Shown: positions 10,531 through 21,001, numbered from the stretch's first letter. The stretch: 64,000 nt of DNA from Ligilactobacillus animalis KCTC 3501 = DSM 20602 (GCF_001434535.1 NZ_AYYW01000057.1:62001-126000); one strand, 5' to 3'. Program-made: numbers and translations. The notes: a model not told the origin generated them from the sequence alone.

Positions 10531-10566
10531 AAAAAAACCGAGGCTACAAATAGTCTCGGTTTTTAT
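10531..10566. terminator. Bidirectional terminator between clpB and the DUF2929 gene
   Basis: A-run, then ACCGAG (10537-10542) paired with CTCGGT (10555-10560), then a T-run. The A/T flanks allow it to work for both convergent genes. Confidence 0.88.
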
Positions 10567-10763
10567 TACTTATCAGTTTTCGTTGCCTTTTTTGGGCTTT
10601 TAACAAAAGCGAGTAGGCAATTTACGGCGATAAAGCCACCGACCATTGCGATCAGACCGCTTTGGAGTGGTTCAAAGGGACTACCGGAAAGTGCAGAGAG
10701 CACATAGCCGATAACTTCACCATAGATAAAGCCCCAAAAAAGAATTGTAAGTTGTTTTGCCAT
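10566..10763 (-). CDS. DUF2929 family small membrane protein (YjzD-like)
   Basis: This is a 65-residue protein with two predicted membrane segments (about residues 6-25 and 36-55) and a short Lys-rich cytoplasmic tail (SPKKATKTDK). The pattern W-G-x-I-x-G-x-V-x-G-Y near the N-terminus fits the DUF2929 family, whose function is unknown. The ATG is preceded by GAGGTG at good spacing. It is transcribed alone, convergent to clpB, and shares the terminator. The long inverted-repeat region toward dnaE lies upstream of it. Confidence 0.8.
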   Translation of the reverse strand: MAKQLTILFWGFIYGEVIGYVLSALSGSPFEPLQSGLIAMVGGFIAVNCLLAFVKSPKKATKTDK

Positions 10764-10830
10764 TTGACAACACCTCGCATTCTCACTAAGTAGTTTAGCA
10801 CAAAGAATTTTAATTTACAACGGACGGCTA

Positions 10831-11014
10831 GGAGCAATTTTAGGAGACTGTCGCAGTTATCTGTACGGCATATCCCGCTTTTCTGCACACTGTGTAGTCG
10901 TGCTCCAGAATGCAACTCCTGGAAAATAACAACGATCAAACTCCGAGGCAAAAAGCGCCTCATAGTTTGCTTGCCGTTATTTTTACGGAGCTAAACGCAT
11001 TCTTGCGCACTGTG
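10831..11014. repeat. Large imperfect inverted repeat upstream of dnaE
   Basis: The 336-base gap between the DUF2929 gene and dnaE holds a GC-richer block. A central stem-loop pairs AAAATAAC (10923-10930) with GTTATTTT (10976-10983), CAAACT with AGTTTG, and GAGGC (10945-10949) with GCCTC (10957-10961). Outside it, AGAATGC (10907-10913) pairs with GCATTCT (10997-11003), CTCC with GGAG, and GTGC (10900-10903) with GCAC (11007-11010). An additional GGAGCA/TGCTCC pair lies at 10831 and 10901. It carries no convincing reading frame and no terminator T-run. It could be a multicopy intergenic element or a structured RNA; neither can be decided from this window. Confidence 0.6.
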
Positions 11015-11033
11015 ATAAAAGGCGAACGTATTT

Positions 11034-11062
11034 TTGAAAAGACACGGACAAATTTGTATAAT
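11034..11062 (+). promoter_or_regulatory. Promoter of dnaE
   Basis: TTGAAA (11034-11039), a 17-base spacer and TATAAT (11057-11062), a near-consensus sigma-A promoter. The predicted start is near 11069. This rules out the TTG at 11034 as the dnaE start, because it forms part of the -35 box. Confidence 0.8.
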
Positions 11063-11099
11063 TAAAACAAAGACTTTTATTAGAAAGGTGGCGGTCGTT

Positions 11100-14000
11100 T
11101 TGTTTGCTCCATTACAAGTTATCAGTGCTAACAGTTTGTTAAAGAGCACTTTACGTATCGAAGATTATGTCAAACGTGCTGCCGATTTAGGCTACCAGAG
11201 CCTCGTTTTAAGCGATATCGATGTGATGTATGGTGTCCTTGATTTTTATCATGCCTGTCAGAAATACCAGATCAAGCCGATCTTTGGGCTGACCTTAGAA
11301 TTTGAAAATGACGCGAAACTGTTATTGATCGCCAAAAATAATACGGGCTACCACAATTTGCTCAAATTGTCTTCGCTAAAAATGACCACGTTCAAGCAAG
11401 AACTTCCAGAGCTAGAAGAATTTTTAAAAGCGGTCATGACATATAGCCAAGATCTCTTTATCATCTCACCAGCTAAGGAAAGCCTATTATTAAAATACTA
11501 CGAACAAGCTGGTGAGATCTTGGAGCGCTTGAAACAGACACCGGTAGCTGGGGTCTATTTAGGGATCGATCCGCTCTTGTCTAAACAAGAATTATTAGCG
11601 ATCAAATTATTAGCACAGCAAACGCAGACTGCGTTGATCGCTGCCAGTGCAGTTCATTATTTAGAACCAGCTGACTATTTTGAAGTCAAAGTTTTGCGGG
11701 CGATCGGTGAAGCAGAGAAGTTGAGCGGCGTCTGGAACAAGAAGAACACTTTAGGCAAAAACTATCTTAAAGATATCAGTCAATATCATGAAGAATATCG
11801 GGCTTTAGGACTGACAAAAGCCTTAGAGGCAAATGCTAGGCTGTGTGATCTAGCCCAAGTGATACTGGATTTCCCTAAGACTAAATTGCCTCATTTTAAG
11901 ACACCTAATGGGATGAGTGCTAAAGCTTATTTACAAAAACTTTGTCAAGAAGGGTTGCGACAACGGTTAGTAGCTGATCAGATAACCGAGACCAAGCCGT
12001 ATTTTGACCGCTTGAAACAAGAATTAGCCGTGATCGATGCGATGGGCTTTGATGATTATTTTTTGATCGTTTGGGATGTCACTAATTATGCGCATAACAA
12101 CCAGACCCGGATCGGACCAGGGCGAGGCTCGGCGGCTGGGTCGTTAGTTTCATATGTTTTAAAGATCACTGATGTCGACCCTTTGCGGTATGGTTTGTTA
12201 TTTGAACGTTTCTTGAATCCCGAGCGCGCCCAAATGCCAGATATCGATCTGGATATCCCAGATACTAAACGTGATCAGATCATCAAATACGTACACCAAA
12301 AATATGGCCATGAACATATGGCTCAGATCATAACCTTTGGAACTTTGGGGGCACGGCAAGCGATCCGTGACGTTGCTCGAGTCATGGGGTTGACGAGTTT
12401 TGAGATCGATGAGTGGTCAAAAGCATTGCCGCATAAGTTTAAACTGACCTTAAAAGAGGCATATCAAGAATCACAAAAGGTCAAAAATTTGATCGCTGAT
12501 AGTCAAAGAAATGAATTGTTGTTCAAAACAGCCCTTAAATTAGAGGGGCTACCGCGTCATTATTCAACGCATGCTGCAGGGGTGATCTTGAGTGATGAAG
12601 TCTTGAGCGACTTGATCCCTGTTCAATTAGGGACCGATCAGATCTTGTTATCTCAGTTTGCTAAGGGCCAAGTCGAAGAAGCTGGCTTATTGAAGATCGA
12701 CTTTTTAGGCCTACGGAATTTGACGATCTTAGATAATGCACTCAAATTTGTCCGCAAGGGTTATCAAGAAAAATTAGATCTAAAACAGATCTCTTTAGAT
12801 GATCCTTTGACTTTACGGCTCTTTCAAGCAGGACAGACAAATGGCGTCTTTCAATTTGAATCGACGGGGATCAAGAATGTTTTACGGCGTCTACATCCAA
12901 CTTCATTTGAAGATGTTGCTGCGGTCAATGCCTTATATCGTCCGGGGCCGATCGGAAATATCGATGAATTTATTGCGCGTAAACATGGGCAACATCCTGT
13001 TAGCTATCCAGAAAAAAGTTTACAGCCGATCCTAGCTAAAACTTATGGGATCATGGTCTATCAAGAACAAGTCATGCAAGTTGCGTCAGCGATGGGGGGC
13101 TTTAGCTTAGGTGAAGCCGACCTCTTGCGCCGGGCGATCAGTAAAAAAGATCAACTAAAGATCGATAAATTGCAAGAGCGCTTTGTCATGGGTGCTAAAG
13201 CTAAAGGGTACACAGTCGCTAGTGCGCTAGAGGTCTATGAGTACATGAAACGCTTTGGTAATTACGGTTTTAACCGGTCCCACGCGGTCGCATATTCTAA
13301 AATGGCGTTTGAGTTAGCCTATCTTAAGAGCCATTATCCGGCTGCTTTTTTTGCGGCTCTATTGAATTCAGTGATCGGAAATGATAATAAGTTAAAAGAA
13401 TATCTAGGTGAGATGCGCCAATTCAAGTTGCAAGTTGCTGGTCCAGATATCAACACCAGTCAGCTCTATTTTTCACTCAAAGACAAAAAAGTCGTCTTCG
13501 GCCTAGGCTCGATCAAAACTTTACGCGGTGATCTGGTCAAAGCGATCTTACAAGAACGGCGACAAAACGGTAATTTCAAGAGTTTAGCCGATCTTATCCG
13601 ACGTTTGGATAAAAAACTCTTAAAAGAAGAACAACTTAAAGCCTTGATCTATGCGGGCGCCTTTGATCAAATAGAATCAGATCGAAGCAAACTATTATCA
13701 CAATTACCGATGGTGTTGAGCAATATCGCTTTGAGCGGTGAAAATCAGACTTTGTTTGAGATGTTAGCACCTAAAGAAGAAAAGACGGCTGAAACGCTCT
13801 CGACGGCTGACCTTTTAGAAAAGGAATTTTATTACTTAGGGACGTATTTGTCGGGGCATCCAGTCGAAAAGTATGCTTGGCTACGTCAAAGGCAACACGC
13901 AAAATTATTGGCGGAGCTTATTCCGAATGAAACGGTCAAGACAGTCGTTTATGTTAAAAATAAGCGGGTGATCCGAACTAAAAAAGGTGAGCAGATGGCC

Positions 14001-14405
14001 TTTTTGCAGGTTGCTGATGAGAGTGGTGAAACTGAATTGGTGATCTTTCCGCGGGAATACCGCCGCTTTGCGACATTATGTGAACCCCAAAGCATCTTGC
14101 TAGTAAGTGGAAAAGTTGAGTTGCGCAATGAAAGAAAGAGTATCTTAGTTTCAGAGCTGGCTGCTGCAGCTGATATCAAAGAGCAATATTACTATTTACG
14201 TTTAGAACGATCACTAGCCAAGGGGACACGCCAGCAACTCTGGCGGATCTTGCGGGCTCACCATGGGGATGTTCCTGTAATCATAATCGAAGAAAATGAG
14301 AATAGGAAAATAATTTTGCAAGAAAATTTATGGTTGCGCCCAGATGAAAGCACGAAAGAAGCGCTAACAACCTTGTTAGGTAGCAAAAATGTCGTTTTGA
14401 AGTAA
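11100..14405 (+). CDS. dnaE: DNA polymerase III alpha subunit, DnaE type
   Basis: This is a replicative C-family DNA polymerase of 1101 residues; in Firmicutes DnaE extends primers before handing over to PolC. The start is TTG 11100 with AGAAAGGTGG eight bases upstream; the frame opens earlier but overlaps the promoter. The N-terminal PHP domain looks degenerate: the usual HxH is replaced by ISANS and the TDxH-type motif reads SDID. The polymerase catalytic motifs GPGRGSAAGS and MPDIDLDIPD are intact, followed by tandem helix-hairpin-helix motifs and a C-terminal OB fold. No clear terminator separates it from pfkA. Confidence 0.95.
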   Translation: MFAPLQVISANSLLKSTLRIEDYVKRAADLGYQSLVLSDIDVMYGVLDFYHACQKYQIKPIFGLTLEFENDAKLLLIAKNNTGYHNLLKLSSLKMTTFKQELPELEEFLKAVMTYSQDLFIISPAKESLLLKYYEQAGEILERLKQTPVAGVYLGIDPLLSKQELLAIKLLAQQTQTALIAASAVHYLEPADYFEVKVLRAIGEAEKLSGVWNKKNTLGKNYLKDISQYHEEYRALGLTKALEANARLCDLAQVILDFPKTKLPHFKTPNGMSAKAYLQKLCQEGLRQRLVADQITETKPYFDRLKQELAVIDAMGFDDYFLIVWDVTNYAHNNQTRIGPGRGSAAGSLVSYVLKITDVDPLRYGLLFERFLNPERAQMPDIDLDIPDTKRDQIIKYVHQKYGHEHMAQIITFGTLGARQAIRDVARVMGLTSFEIDEWSKALPHKFKLTLKEAYQESQKVKNLIADSQRNELLFKTALKLEGLPRHYSTHAAGVILSDEVLSDLIPVQLGTDQILLSQFAKGQVEEAGLLKIDFLGLRNLTILDNALKFVRKGYQEKLDLKQISLDDPLTLRLFQAGQTNGVFQFESTGIKNVLRRLHPTSFEDVAAVNALYRPGPIGNIDEFIARKHGQHPVSYPEKSLQPILAKTYGIMVYQEQVMQVASAMGGFSLGEADLLRRAISKKDQLKIDKLQERFVMGAKAKGYTVASALEVYEYMKRFGNYGFNRSHAVAYSKMAFELAYLKSHYPAAFFAALLNSVIGNDNKLKEYLGEMRQFKLQVAGPDINTSQLYFSLKDKKVVFGLGSIKTLRGDLVKAILQERRQNGNFKSLADLIRRLDKKLLKEEQLKALIYAGAFDQIESDRSKLLSQLPMVLSNIALSGENQTLFEMLAPKEEKTAETLSTADLLEKEFYYLGTYLSGHPVEKYAWLRQRQHAKLLAELIPNETVKTVVYVKNKRVIRTKKGEQMAFLQVADESGETELVIFPREYRRFATLCEPQSILLVSGKVELRNERKSILVSELAAAADIKEQYYYLRLERSLAKGTRQQLWRILRAHHGDVPVIIIEENENRKIILQENLWLRPDESTKEALTTLLGSKNVVLK

Positions 14406-14524
14406 TGAAAATTCATGAAAACTGCTTTTAAATTATTGGTGAAAATGCAATTTTTTACAAGACAACGGCGCTCAAAAGTGATAAGATTACATTTGGAGAA
14501 TGTAGTACTACAATTATTACTTGA

Positions 14525-15496
<972 letters not shown>

Positions 15497-15609
15497 AGTA
15501 GCAACTTATAGGTAGAGTTGAAACTACCTTAACGGGTAACTGTTTAGACTTTTGATATTTCAACGTAAAATGCAGAGCATTTAAGATTTTCAAAGGAGAG
15601 AATTAACTC

Positions 15610-17370
15610 ATGAAAAAGACCAAGATCGTAAGTACACTTGGACCAGCTAGTTCAGATTTAGATACAATTTGCAAATTGATCGAAGCAGGCGCTAACGTCT
15701 TCCGCTTCAACTTCTCTCATGGTGACCATGAAGAACATTTAGGCCGTATGAACCTTGTGCGTGAAGCTGAAAAGGTTACTGGTAAGATGGTTGGTATCAT
15801 GCTTGATACAAAGGGTGCTGAAATCCGTACAACTGTTCAACAAGGTGGCAAGCTTCACTTCAACATCGGCGACGAAGTTCGTATCTCTATGGATGCTTCT
15901 ATCGAAGGTACAAAAGAAAAGATCGCTGTTACTTATGCTGACTTATACGATGACGTTCATGAAGGTGGCCACGTATTATTTGATGATGGTTTGATCGACA
16001 TGAAGATCGAAAAGAAAGACGAAGCAAACCGCGAATTAGTATGTACAGTTCTTAACGAAGGTACACTTGGTTCACGTAAAGGTGTTAACGCTCCTGGCGT
16101 TTCCATCAACTTACCTGGTATCACAGAAAAAGATGCTGACGATATCCGCTTTGGTTTGGATAACGAAATCAACTTTATCGCTGCTTCCTTCGTACGTAAG
16201 CCTCAAGACGTTTTAGATATTCGTGAATTATTAGAAGAAAAGAACATGGAACATGTTCAAATCTTCCCTAAGATCGAATCTCAAGAAGGTATCGATAACT
16301 TTGATGAAATCTTGAAAGTTTCTGATGGTTTGATGATCGCTCGTGGTGACATGGGTGTTGAAATCCCAGCAGAAAACGTTCCTTTGGTACAAAAAGCATT
16401 GATCAAGAAGTGTAACGCTGCTGGTAAAGCTGTTATCACAGCTACACAAATGCTTGATTCTATGCAAGAAAACCCACGTCCTACACGTGCTGAAGCTTCT
16501 GACGTTGCTAACGCTGTGTTTGACGGTACAGATGCAACAATGCTTTCTGGTGAATCTGCAAACGGTGACTACCCAGTTGAAGCTGTTGCAACAATGGCTC
16601 GTATCGACGTTAAAGCTGAAAATGCATTACGTCAACACAAGTCATTCTCATTGAACGAATTTGACAAGACAGACGTTACAGAAGCAATCGGCCGTGCCGT
16701 TGCTGAAGCAGCTGACAACTTGAACATCAAGACGATCGTTGCTGCTACAAAATCTGGTCACACAGCTCGTATGATCTCCAAGTACCGTCCAGATGCTGAC
16801 ATCTTGGCAGTTACATTTGACGAACGTACACGCCGTGGTTTGTCTGTAAACTGGGGTGTATTCCCTGTTGTTGCTGAAACACCAGGTTCAACAGACGAAA
16901 TGTTCAACTTGGCAACAGAAAAAGCTAAAGAAGCTGGCTTTGCTAAGGAAGGCGATTTGATCTTGATCACAGCTGGTGTTCCAGTTGGTGAAAAGGGTAC
17001 AACTAATGTTATGAAGATCCAATTGATCGGTTCTAAATTAGTTGAAGGCCAAGGTGTTGGTGACGAAACTGTTATCGGCAAGGCTGTTGTAGCTACATCT
17101 GCTGCTGAAGCTAACGAAAAAGCTGTTGAAGGTGCAGTTCTTGTAACAAAGACAACTGACAAAGACTACTTACCAGCTATCGAAAAAGCATCTGCTTTGA
17201 TCGTTGAAAACGGTGGTTTAACATCACATGCTGCTGTTGTAGGTATCTCAATGGGTATTCCTGTTGTTGTTGGTGCTGCAAACGCAACTGAATTGATTGC
17301 TGACGGTGAAGTTGTAACAGTTGATTCTCGTCGTGGTATTGTTTACCATGGTGCATCAAACGCACTTTAA
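15610..17370 (+). CDS. pyk: Pyruvate kinase
   Basis: Pyk converts phosphoenolpyruvate and ADP to pyruvate and ATP. At 586 residues it is the long Gram-positive form: the catalytic barrel (KIVSTLGPASSD, RFNFSHG, FPKIESQEG, MIARGDMGVEI, ITATQMLDSM), the allosteric C domain, and an extra C-terminal PEP-utiliser-like mobile domain (GGLTSHAAVVGISMG). AAAGGAGAG precedes the ATG. The gene uses GGT, GCT and AAC codons heavily, unlike its neighbours, which fits very high expression. It is co-oriented with pfkA across 113 bases containing small hairpins but no strong terminator. Confidence 0.98.
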   Translation: MKKTKIVSTLGPASSDLDTICKLIEAGANVFRFNFSHGDHEEHLGRMNLVREAEKVTGKMVGIMLDTKGAEIRTTVQQGGKLHFNIGDEVRISMDASIEGTKEKIAVTYADLYDDVHEGGHVLFDDGLIDMKIEKKDEANRELVCTVLNEGTLGSRKGVNAPGVSINLPGITEKDADDIRFGLDNEINFIAASFVRKPQDVLDIRELLEEKNMEHVQIFPKIESQEGIDNFDEILKVSDGLMIARGDMGVEIPAENVPLVQKALIKKCNAAGKAVITATQMLDSMQENPRPTRAEASDVANAVFDGTDATMLSGESANGDYPVEAVATMARIDVKAENALRQHKSFSLNEFDKTDVTEAIGRAVAEAADNLNIKTIVAATKSGHTARMISKYRPDADILAVTFDERTRRGLSVNWGVFPVVAETPGSTDEMFNLATEKAKEAGFAKEGDLILITAGVPVGEKGTTNVMKIQLIGSKLVEGQGVGDETVIGKAVVATSAAEANEKAVEGAVLVTKTTDKDYLPAIEKASALIVENGGLTSHAAVVGISMGIPVVVGAANATELIADGEVVTVDSRRGIVYHGASNAL

Positions 17371-17410
17371 GCCGAACGCTTAACAAATTTAAAATAAATA
17401 ACTAGTTATC

Positions 17411-17440
17411 GGACCCGCTTCATTTGAGGCGGGTCTTTTT
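17411..17440 (+). terminator. Terminator after pyk
   Basis: GACCCGC (17412-17418) pairs with GCGGGTC (17429-17435), followed by a T-run. It closes the pfkA-pyk unit. Confidence 0.92.
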
Positions 17441-17519
17441 GTATGACTTTATCCAGCTAGCTTTTTGTGCTATGCTAAAATTATTTGTGGTAGATATATA
17501 AATGCTAGGGGTTGGAAAG

Positions 17520-18422
17520 ATGAGTAAGGAGATCGTTTTTGGTCCAAAAAAAGATTTTATTTGGATCGATATCAAAAAAGATGATGAAAATGTAGTCCAG
17601 GAGCTAAAAAGCCAAGCCAAGCTCGATAAAGAACTGTTGGGTTATGCTTTGGACGAACACGAAAATGCTCACGTGGAATATGACGCTGAAGAAGAGCTCT
17701 TGTTGATCGTTTTTAATGTGATCAAAAAACACAGTGAACGATATGAAACGACACCGGTGGCTTTTATCATCAAGCAAAATGAGCTGTATAGTTTTACGAC
17801 CGCTAAAACAGCTTATGTGACTGAGTTCATTGAAGGGTTGATCACGCGCCAGCCCAATCTCAGTCGTTTGAGTTTGATCTTTAAGACGCTTTATCAGATC
17901 GTGGGGGCATTTTTCCCAGTGATCAAAGAGATCGATAAAAAACGTTTGGCTTTGACAGAAAAGCTAAAAACTAAGACGACTAACCGTAATTTGTTGGAGC
18001 TCTCGGATCTAGGGATGGGCTTAGTTTATTTAGTCAATGCAACACAACAAAATTCATTATTATTGGCACAATTAAAAAAGATCTCACTTTATCGCTATCT
18101 GACAGAAAATGAACAAGAAGAGCTAGAAGATGTCGAGATCGAAGCTTATCAGTTGGTGGCGATGGCTAATTTATCCGATCAGATCTTAGGTCAGATCTCG
18201 GAGACCTATAATAACTTATTGAATAACAACTTGAACGACACGATGCGTTTATTGACGATCTGGTCGTTATTGTTGACGGTCCCGACTATTGTGACGGGCT
18301 TTTTTGGGATGAATGTTTTATTACCGTTTAAAGATAGTCCATTTGGCTGGCTCATTATTATTTTTATCAGTATGTTTTTATCGATCGGACTGTTAGAGAC
18401 GATCCTAAAACGCATAAAATGA
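17520..18422 (+). CDS. CorA family divalent cation transporter
   Basis: This is a CorA-type channel, probably for Mg2+ or another divalent metal, of 300 residues when started at ATG 17520 (AGGGGT upstream); an ATG 18 bases earlier lacks a good ribosome binding site. The long N-terminal cytoplasmic domain is acidic and helical. Two membrane segments lie at the C-terminus, with the signature GFFGMNV at the end of the first. The ending KRIK is basic, as in the family. Substrate cannot be told from sequence. A possible extended -10 promoter TGCTATGCT lies at 17468-17476. The response regulator gene follows directly. Confidence 0.93.
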   Translation: MSKEIVFGPKKDFIWIDIKKDDENVVQELKSQAKLDKELLGYALDEHENAHVEYDAEEELLLIVFNVIKKHSERYETTPVAFIIKQNELYSFTTAKTAYVTEFIEGLITRQPNLSRLSLIFKTLYQIVGAFFPVIKEIDKKRLALTEKLKTKTTNRNLLELSDLGMGLVYLVNATQQNSLLLAQLKKISLYRYLTENEQEELEDVEIEAYQLVAMANLSDQILGQISETYNNLLNNNLNDTMRLLTIWSLLLTVPTIVTGFFGMNVLLPFKDSPFGWLIIIFISMFLSIGLLETILKRIK

Positions 18423-18432
18423 GGTGAAAGAT

Positions 18433-19131
18433 ATGGGTAAGCAGACTATTTTTATGGTAGAAGACGATGCAACGATCATTCAAGTTGTCAGTGAAAAATT
18501 GAACTCTTGGGGGTATGCTTGCAAGGGTGTGACCGATTTTCAAAATGTGCTAAGTGAGTGTTTAGAACTCGATCCTCAATTGGTCTTGTTGGATATTTCA
18601 TTGCCTTACTTTAATGGCTTTCATTGGTGCCAAGAGATCAGAAAACATTCGCAGGTGCCGATCATTTTTATCTCATCAGCTGCTGATCAAATGAATCAGA
18701 TCATGGCGATCAATTTAGGTGCCGATGATTTTATCGTCAAACCGTTTGATCTCAATTTATTAGTGGCTAAGATCCAAGCCTTATTGCGGCGTAGTTACCA
18801 GTATAATCAGGTACAGACCGTTGATACCTATCGTTTACAAGGATTTACTTTTACGCCTGAGGAAAATATGATCGCAAATGCTGAGAGTAAGTTGAATCTA
18901 TCGCCCAATGAGACTAAGATCTTGGTTATTTTATTACGTGAACGCGGTCAGATCGTTTCGAAGACACAGATGGTCGAAGCGTTATGGCAAGCCGATGACT
19001 TTATCGATAGTAATACATTAGCGGTCAATATCACCCGGATCCGTAAGAAATTAGCCTCAGTCGGGATCAAGGATCTGATACAAACGGTCAAAGGAAAGGG
19101 GTATTTGATCGAGGATGAAACAAGTATTTAA
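18433..19131 (+). CDS. OmpR-family response regulator (BceR-like)
   Basis: This is a 232-residue two-component response regulator: receiver domain with acidic pocket (VEDD) and phospho-acceptor Asp in LVLLDISLP near residue 54, the Lys in FIVKPFD near residue 103, then a winged-helix DNA-binding domain with the ending TVKGKGYLI. The start is ATG 18433, because the upstream in-frame GTG is itself part of the GAGGTGA ribosome binding site. It overlaps the kinase gene by 17 bases. With the kinase and ABC transporter downstream it forms a typical peptide-antibiotic sensing and resistance module. Confidence 0.93.
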   Translation: MGKQTIFMVEDDATIIQVVSEKLNSWGYACKGVTDFQNVLSECLELDPQLVLLDISLPYFNGFHWCQEIRKHSQVPIIFISSAADQMNQIMAINLGADDFIVKPFDLNLLVAKIQALLRRSYQYNQVQTVDTYRLQGFTFTPEENMIANAESKLNLSPNETKILVILLRERGQIVSKTQMVEALWQADDFIDSNTLAVNITRIRKKLASVGIKDLIQTVKGKGYLIEDETSI

Positions 19132-20092
19132 ATTGATCAAAGCTTTTATCTGGGAACATAAAGCGACCTATCTAGTATGGTTATTATTACTGGGAACCCA
19201 AGGCTTGACGTTGTATCTATATGATCAGACCCAGGCGATCTTAGGTGATACGCTATTGTTTAGCTGTTTGATCATTTTTAGCTATACGTTAGTTGCCTTT
19301 AGTCGGTGGCAAAGAAAGCTCAAGCAGTTACAGCTCTTACAGGCCAATTTTTCACATGAGCTTTTACCCTTAAGCACTAGTCAAGCAGAAATGCTTTATC
19401 AGCAGATCGCTGAAGAATTAGAACAAAAATTAGTAGCCGAATTAGAACATAGTCGTTTGAAAAAACAGGAGATGTTAGAAGACTTTGGCATTTGGCTACA
19501 TCAAGTCAAGACACCAGTATCTGCTTTAGACCTTTTGATCCAAGCGCAAGGCAACGATCCTAAGATGCGAGCTGAGTTGTTCAAAGTCAATGAGTATCTC
19601 CAGCTGATGTTAAATTATTTGCGTCAACAATTGGATAATTCTGACCTTGTTTTTGAACAAGTCGCCTTAGATCAGGTGATCAAGGAAGTCTTGAAAAAAT
19701 ATGCCCTCTTTTTTGCTCAAAAAGGGCTACGGGTGGAGTTTGTCGACCTTGATGCCAAAGTCACGACCGATAAGAAGTGGTTGATCTTTATTTTAGAGCA
19801 ATTGATCTTCAATGCGATCAAATATACTAACACCGGAACGATAACGTTTATCTTTAATGGCGATCATTTGGCGATCAAAGATACCGGGATCGGGATCAAA
19901 GCACAAGATATTCCCCGTGTCTTTGACAAAGGTTTTACCGGTTATAATGGCCGGCAAGATCAACGCGCAAGTGGTCTGGGCTTGTATTTGAGTCAAAAAG
20001 TTGCGACCAAATTAGGATGTAAACTCGAATTGACTTCTAAAGTTGGTCAAGGGACAACGGTCAAAGTTTATTTTCCAAAATATGATAAATAA
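19115..20092 (+). CDS. Intramembrane-sensing histidine kinase (BceS-like)
   Basis: The 325-residue kinase has two close membrane segments (about residues 17-35 and 44-62) with almost no extracellular loop, the hallmark of kinases that sense through a partner ABC transporter. The phospho-acceptor His is in LHQVKTPVSALD near residue 128. The ATP-binding domain shows the N box (FNAIKYT), the G1 box (IKDTGIGIK), the F box and the G2 box (ASGLGLYLS). It overlaps the response regulator, so the two are coupled. The stimulus is unknown; bacitracin or antimicrobial peptides are the family precedent. Confidence 0.93.
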   Translation: MKQVFKLIKAFIWEHKATYLVWLLLLGTQGLTLYLYDQTQAILGDTLLFSCLIIFSYTLVAFSRWQRKLKQLQLLQANFSHELLPLSTSQAEMLYQQIAEELEQKLVAELEHSRLKKQEMLEDFGIWLHQVKTPVSALDLLIQAQGNDPKMRAELFKVNEYLQLMLNYLRQQLDNSDLVFEQVALDQVIKEVLKKYALFFAQKGLRVEFVDLDAKVTTDKKWLIFILEQLIFNAIKYTNTGTITFIFNGDHLAIKDTGIGIKAQDIPRVFDKGFTGYNGRQDQRASGLGLYLSQKVATKLGCKLELTSKVGQGTTVKVYFPKYDK

Positions 20093-20121
20093 ATTGTTAC
20101 TTTAACTTTAGTGTTATTTCA

Positions 20122-20162
20122 AAATGGCAACCTTACAACTTTGTAAGGTTGCCATTTATTTT
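20122..20162 (+). terminator. Terminator after the kinase gene
   Basis: A perfect 13-bp stem, ATGGCAACCTTAC with GTAAGGTTGCCAT, followed by a T-rich stretch. It separates the regulator genes from the ABC transporter genes, which therefore need their own promoter. Confidence 0.88.
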
Positions 20163-20230
20163 GTAAGTAGGCATGAGTCGCTAGGCTTGTTATGATTAAG
20201 ATATCAATTAGGACAACGGAGGAAATAATC

Positions 20231-20986
20231 ATGAAAGAATTACTAAAGATCGAACATGCACGTAAAGTTTATCAGAGTCGTTTTAAGGGTGTTCAAGTTG
20301 AAGCTTTAAAGGATATCCAACTTGAAGTCAATGAGGGCGAATATACAGCGATCATGGGCGAATCCGGTTCTGGTAAGAGTACCTTGTTGAATATGATCGC
20401 CACTTTGGATAAACCAACATCAGGTAAATTGTATTTGAATGGTGATGATCTGACTCAGATCAAGGAAAAAGCCGCTGCAGCATTTAGACGTGAACATTTG
20501 GGCTTTGTCTTCCAAGATTTTAATTTGTTAGACACGATCTCTGTCAAAGATAACATCTTATTACCTTTAGTTTTATCACGTAAAAGTATCAAAGCGGCTA
20601 AGCCTAAATTGCAAGAATTAGCAGAGAAATTAGAGATCACCGCCTTATTAGAAAAATATCCATACGAATTATCTGGCGGACAAAAGCAACGGGTAGCGGT
20701 CGCGCGGGCGATCATTACCGATCCAGCACTACTTTTAGCCGATGAACCGACTGGGGCGTTAGATTCAAAGACCTCAGATCAATTATTGGATATCTTTGAA
20801 CAGTTGAATCAAAATGGGCAAACGATCTTGATGGTCACCCACAGTTCATTAGCTGCTAGTCGAGCTAAGCGGGTCTTGTTTATCAAAGACGGGATCGTTT
20901 ATCATCAACTTTATCGGGGGGAACTTGACTCCAAGGATTTCTTAGAAAAGATCAATATGACGATGGCGTCATTATTGCCACGTTAG
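20231..20986 (+). CDS. ABC transporter ATPase (BceA-like)
   Basis: This is the ATP-binding subunit of a peptide-type exporter or detoxification transporter, 251 residues from ATG 20231, which follows CGGAGG; the frame opens 39 bases earlier without a ribosome binding site. Walker A is GESGSGKST, the Q-loop lies in VFQDFNLLD, the signature is LSGGQKQRVAVARA, Walker B is LLLADEPTGALD, and the H-loop is in MVTHS. It is followed after 15 bases by the large permease and belongs with the upstream two-component system. A TGTTATGAT extended -10 lies shortly upstream. Confidence 0.93.
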   Translation: MKELLKIEHARKVYQSRFKGVQVEALKDIQLEVNEGEYTAIMGESGSGKSTLLNMIATLDKPTSGKLYLNGDDLTQIKEKAAAAFRREHLGFVFQDFNLLDTISVKDNILLPLVLSRKSIKAAKPKLQELAEKLEITALLEKYPYELSGGQKQRVAVARAIITDPALLLADEPTGALDSKTSDQLLDIFEQLNQNGQTILMVTHSSLAASRAKRVLFIKDGIVYHQLYRGELDSKDFLEKINMTMASLLPR

Positions 20987-21001
20987 TCAGGAGGGATCTG
21001 T

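Noticed and set aside
10652-10963. 103-residue minus-strand frame across the inverted repeat and the DUF2929 gene
   Set aside because: It overlaps the convincing DUF2929 gene in another frame, lacks a ribosome binding site, and is explained by the inverted-repeat block. Its peptide may recur in other genomes because the DNA element does.
16758-17162. 134-residue minus-strand frame inside pyk
   Set aside because: This is a shadow created by the strong codon bias of pyk; there is no independent coding evidence.
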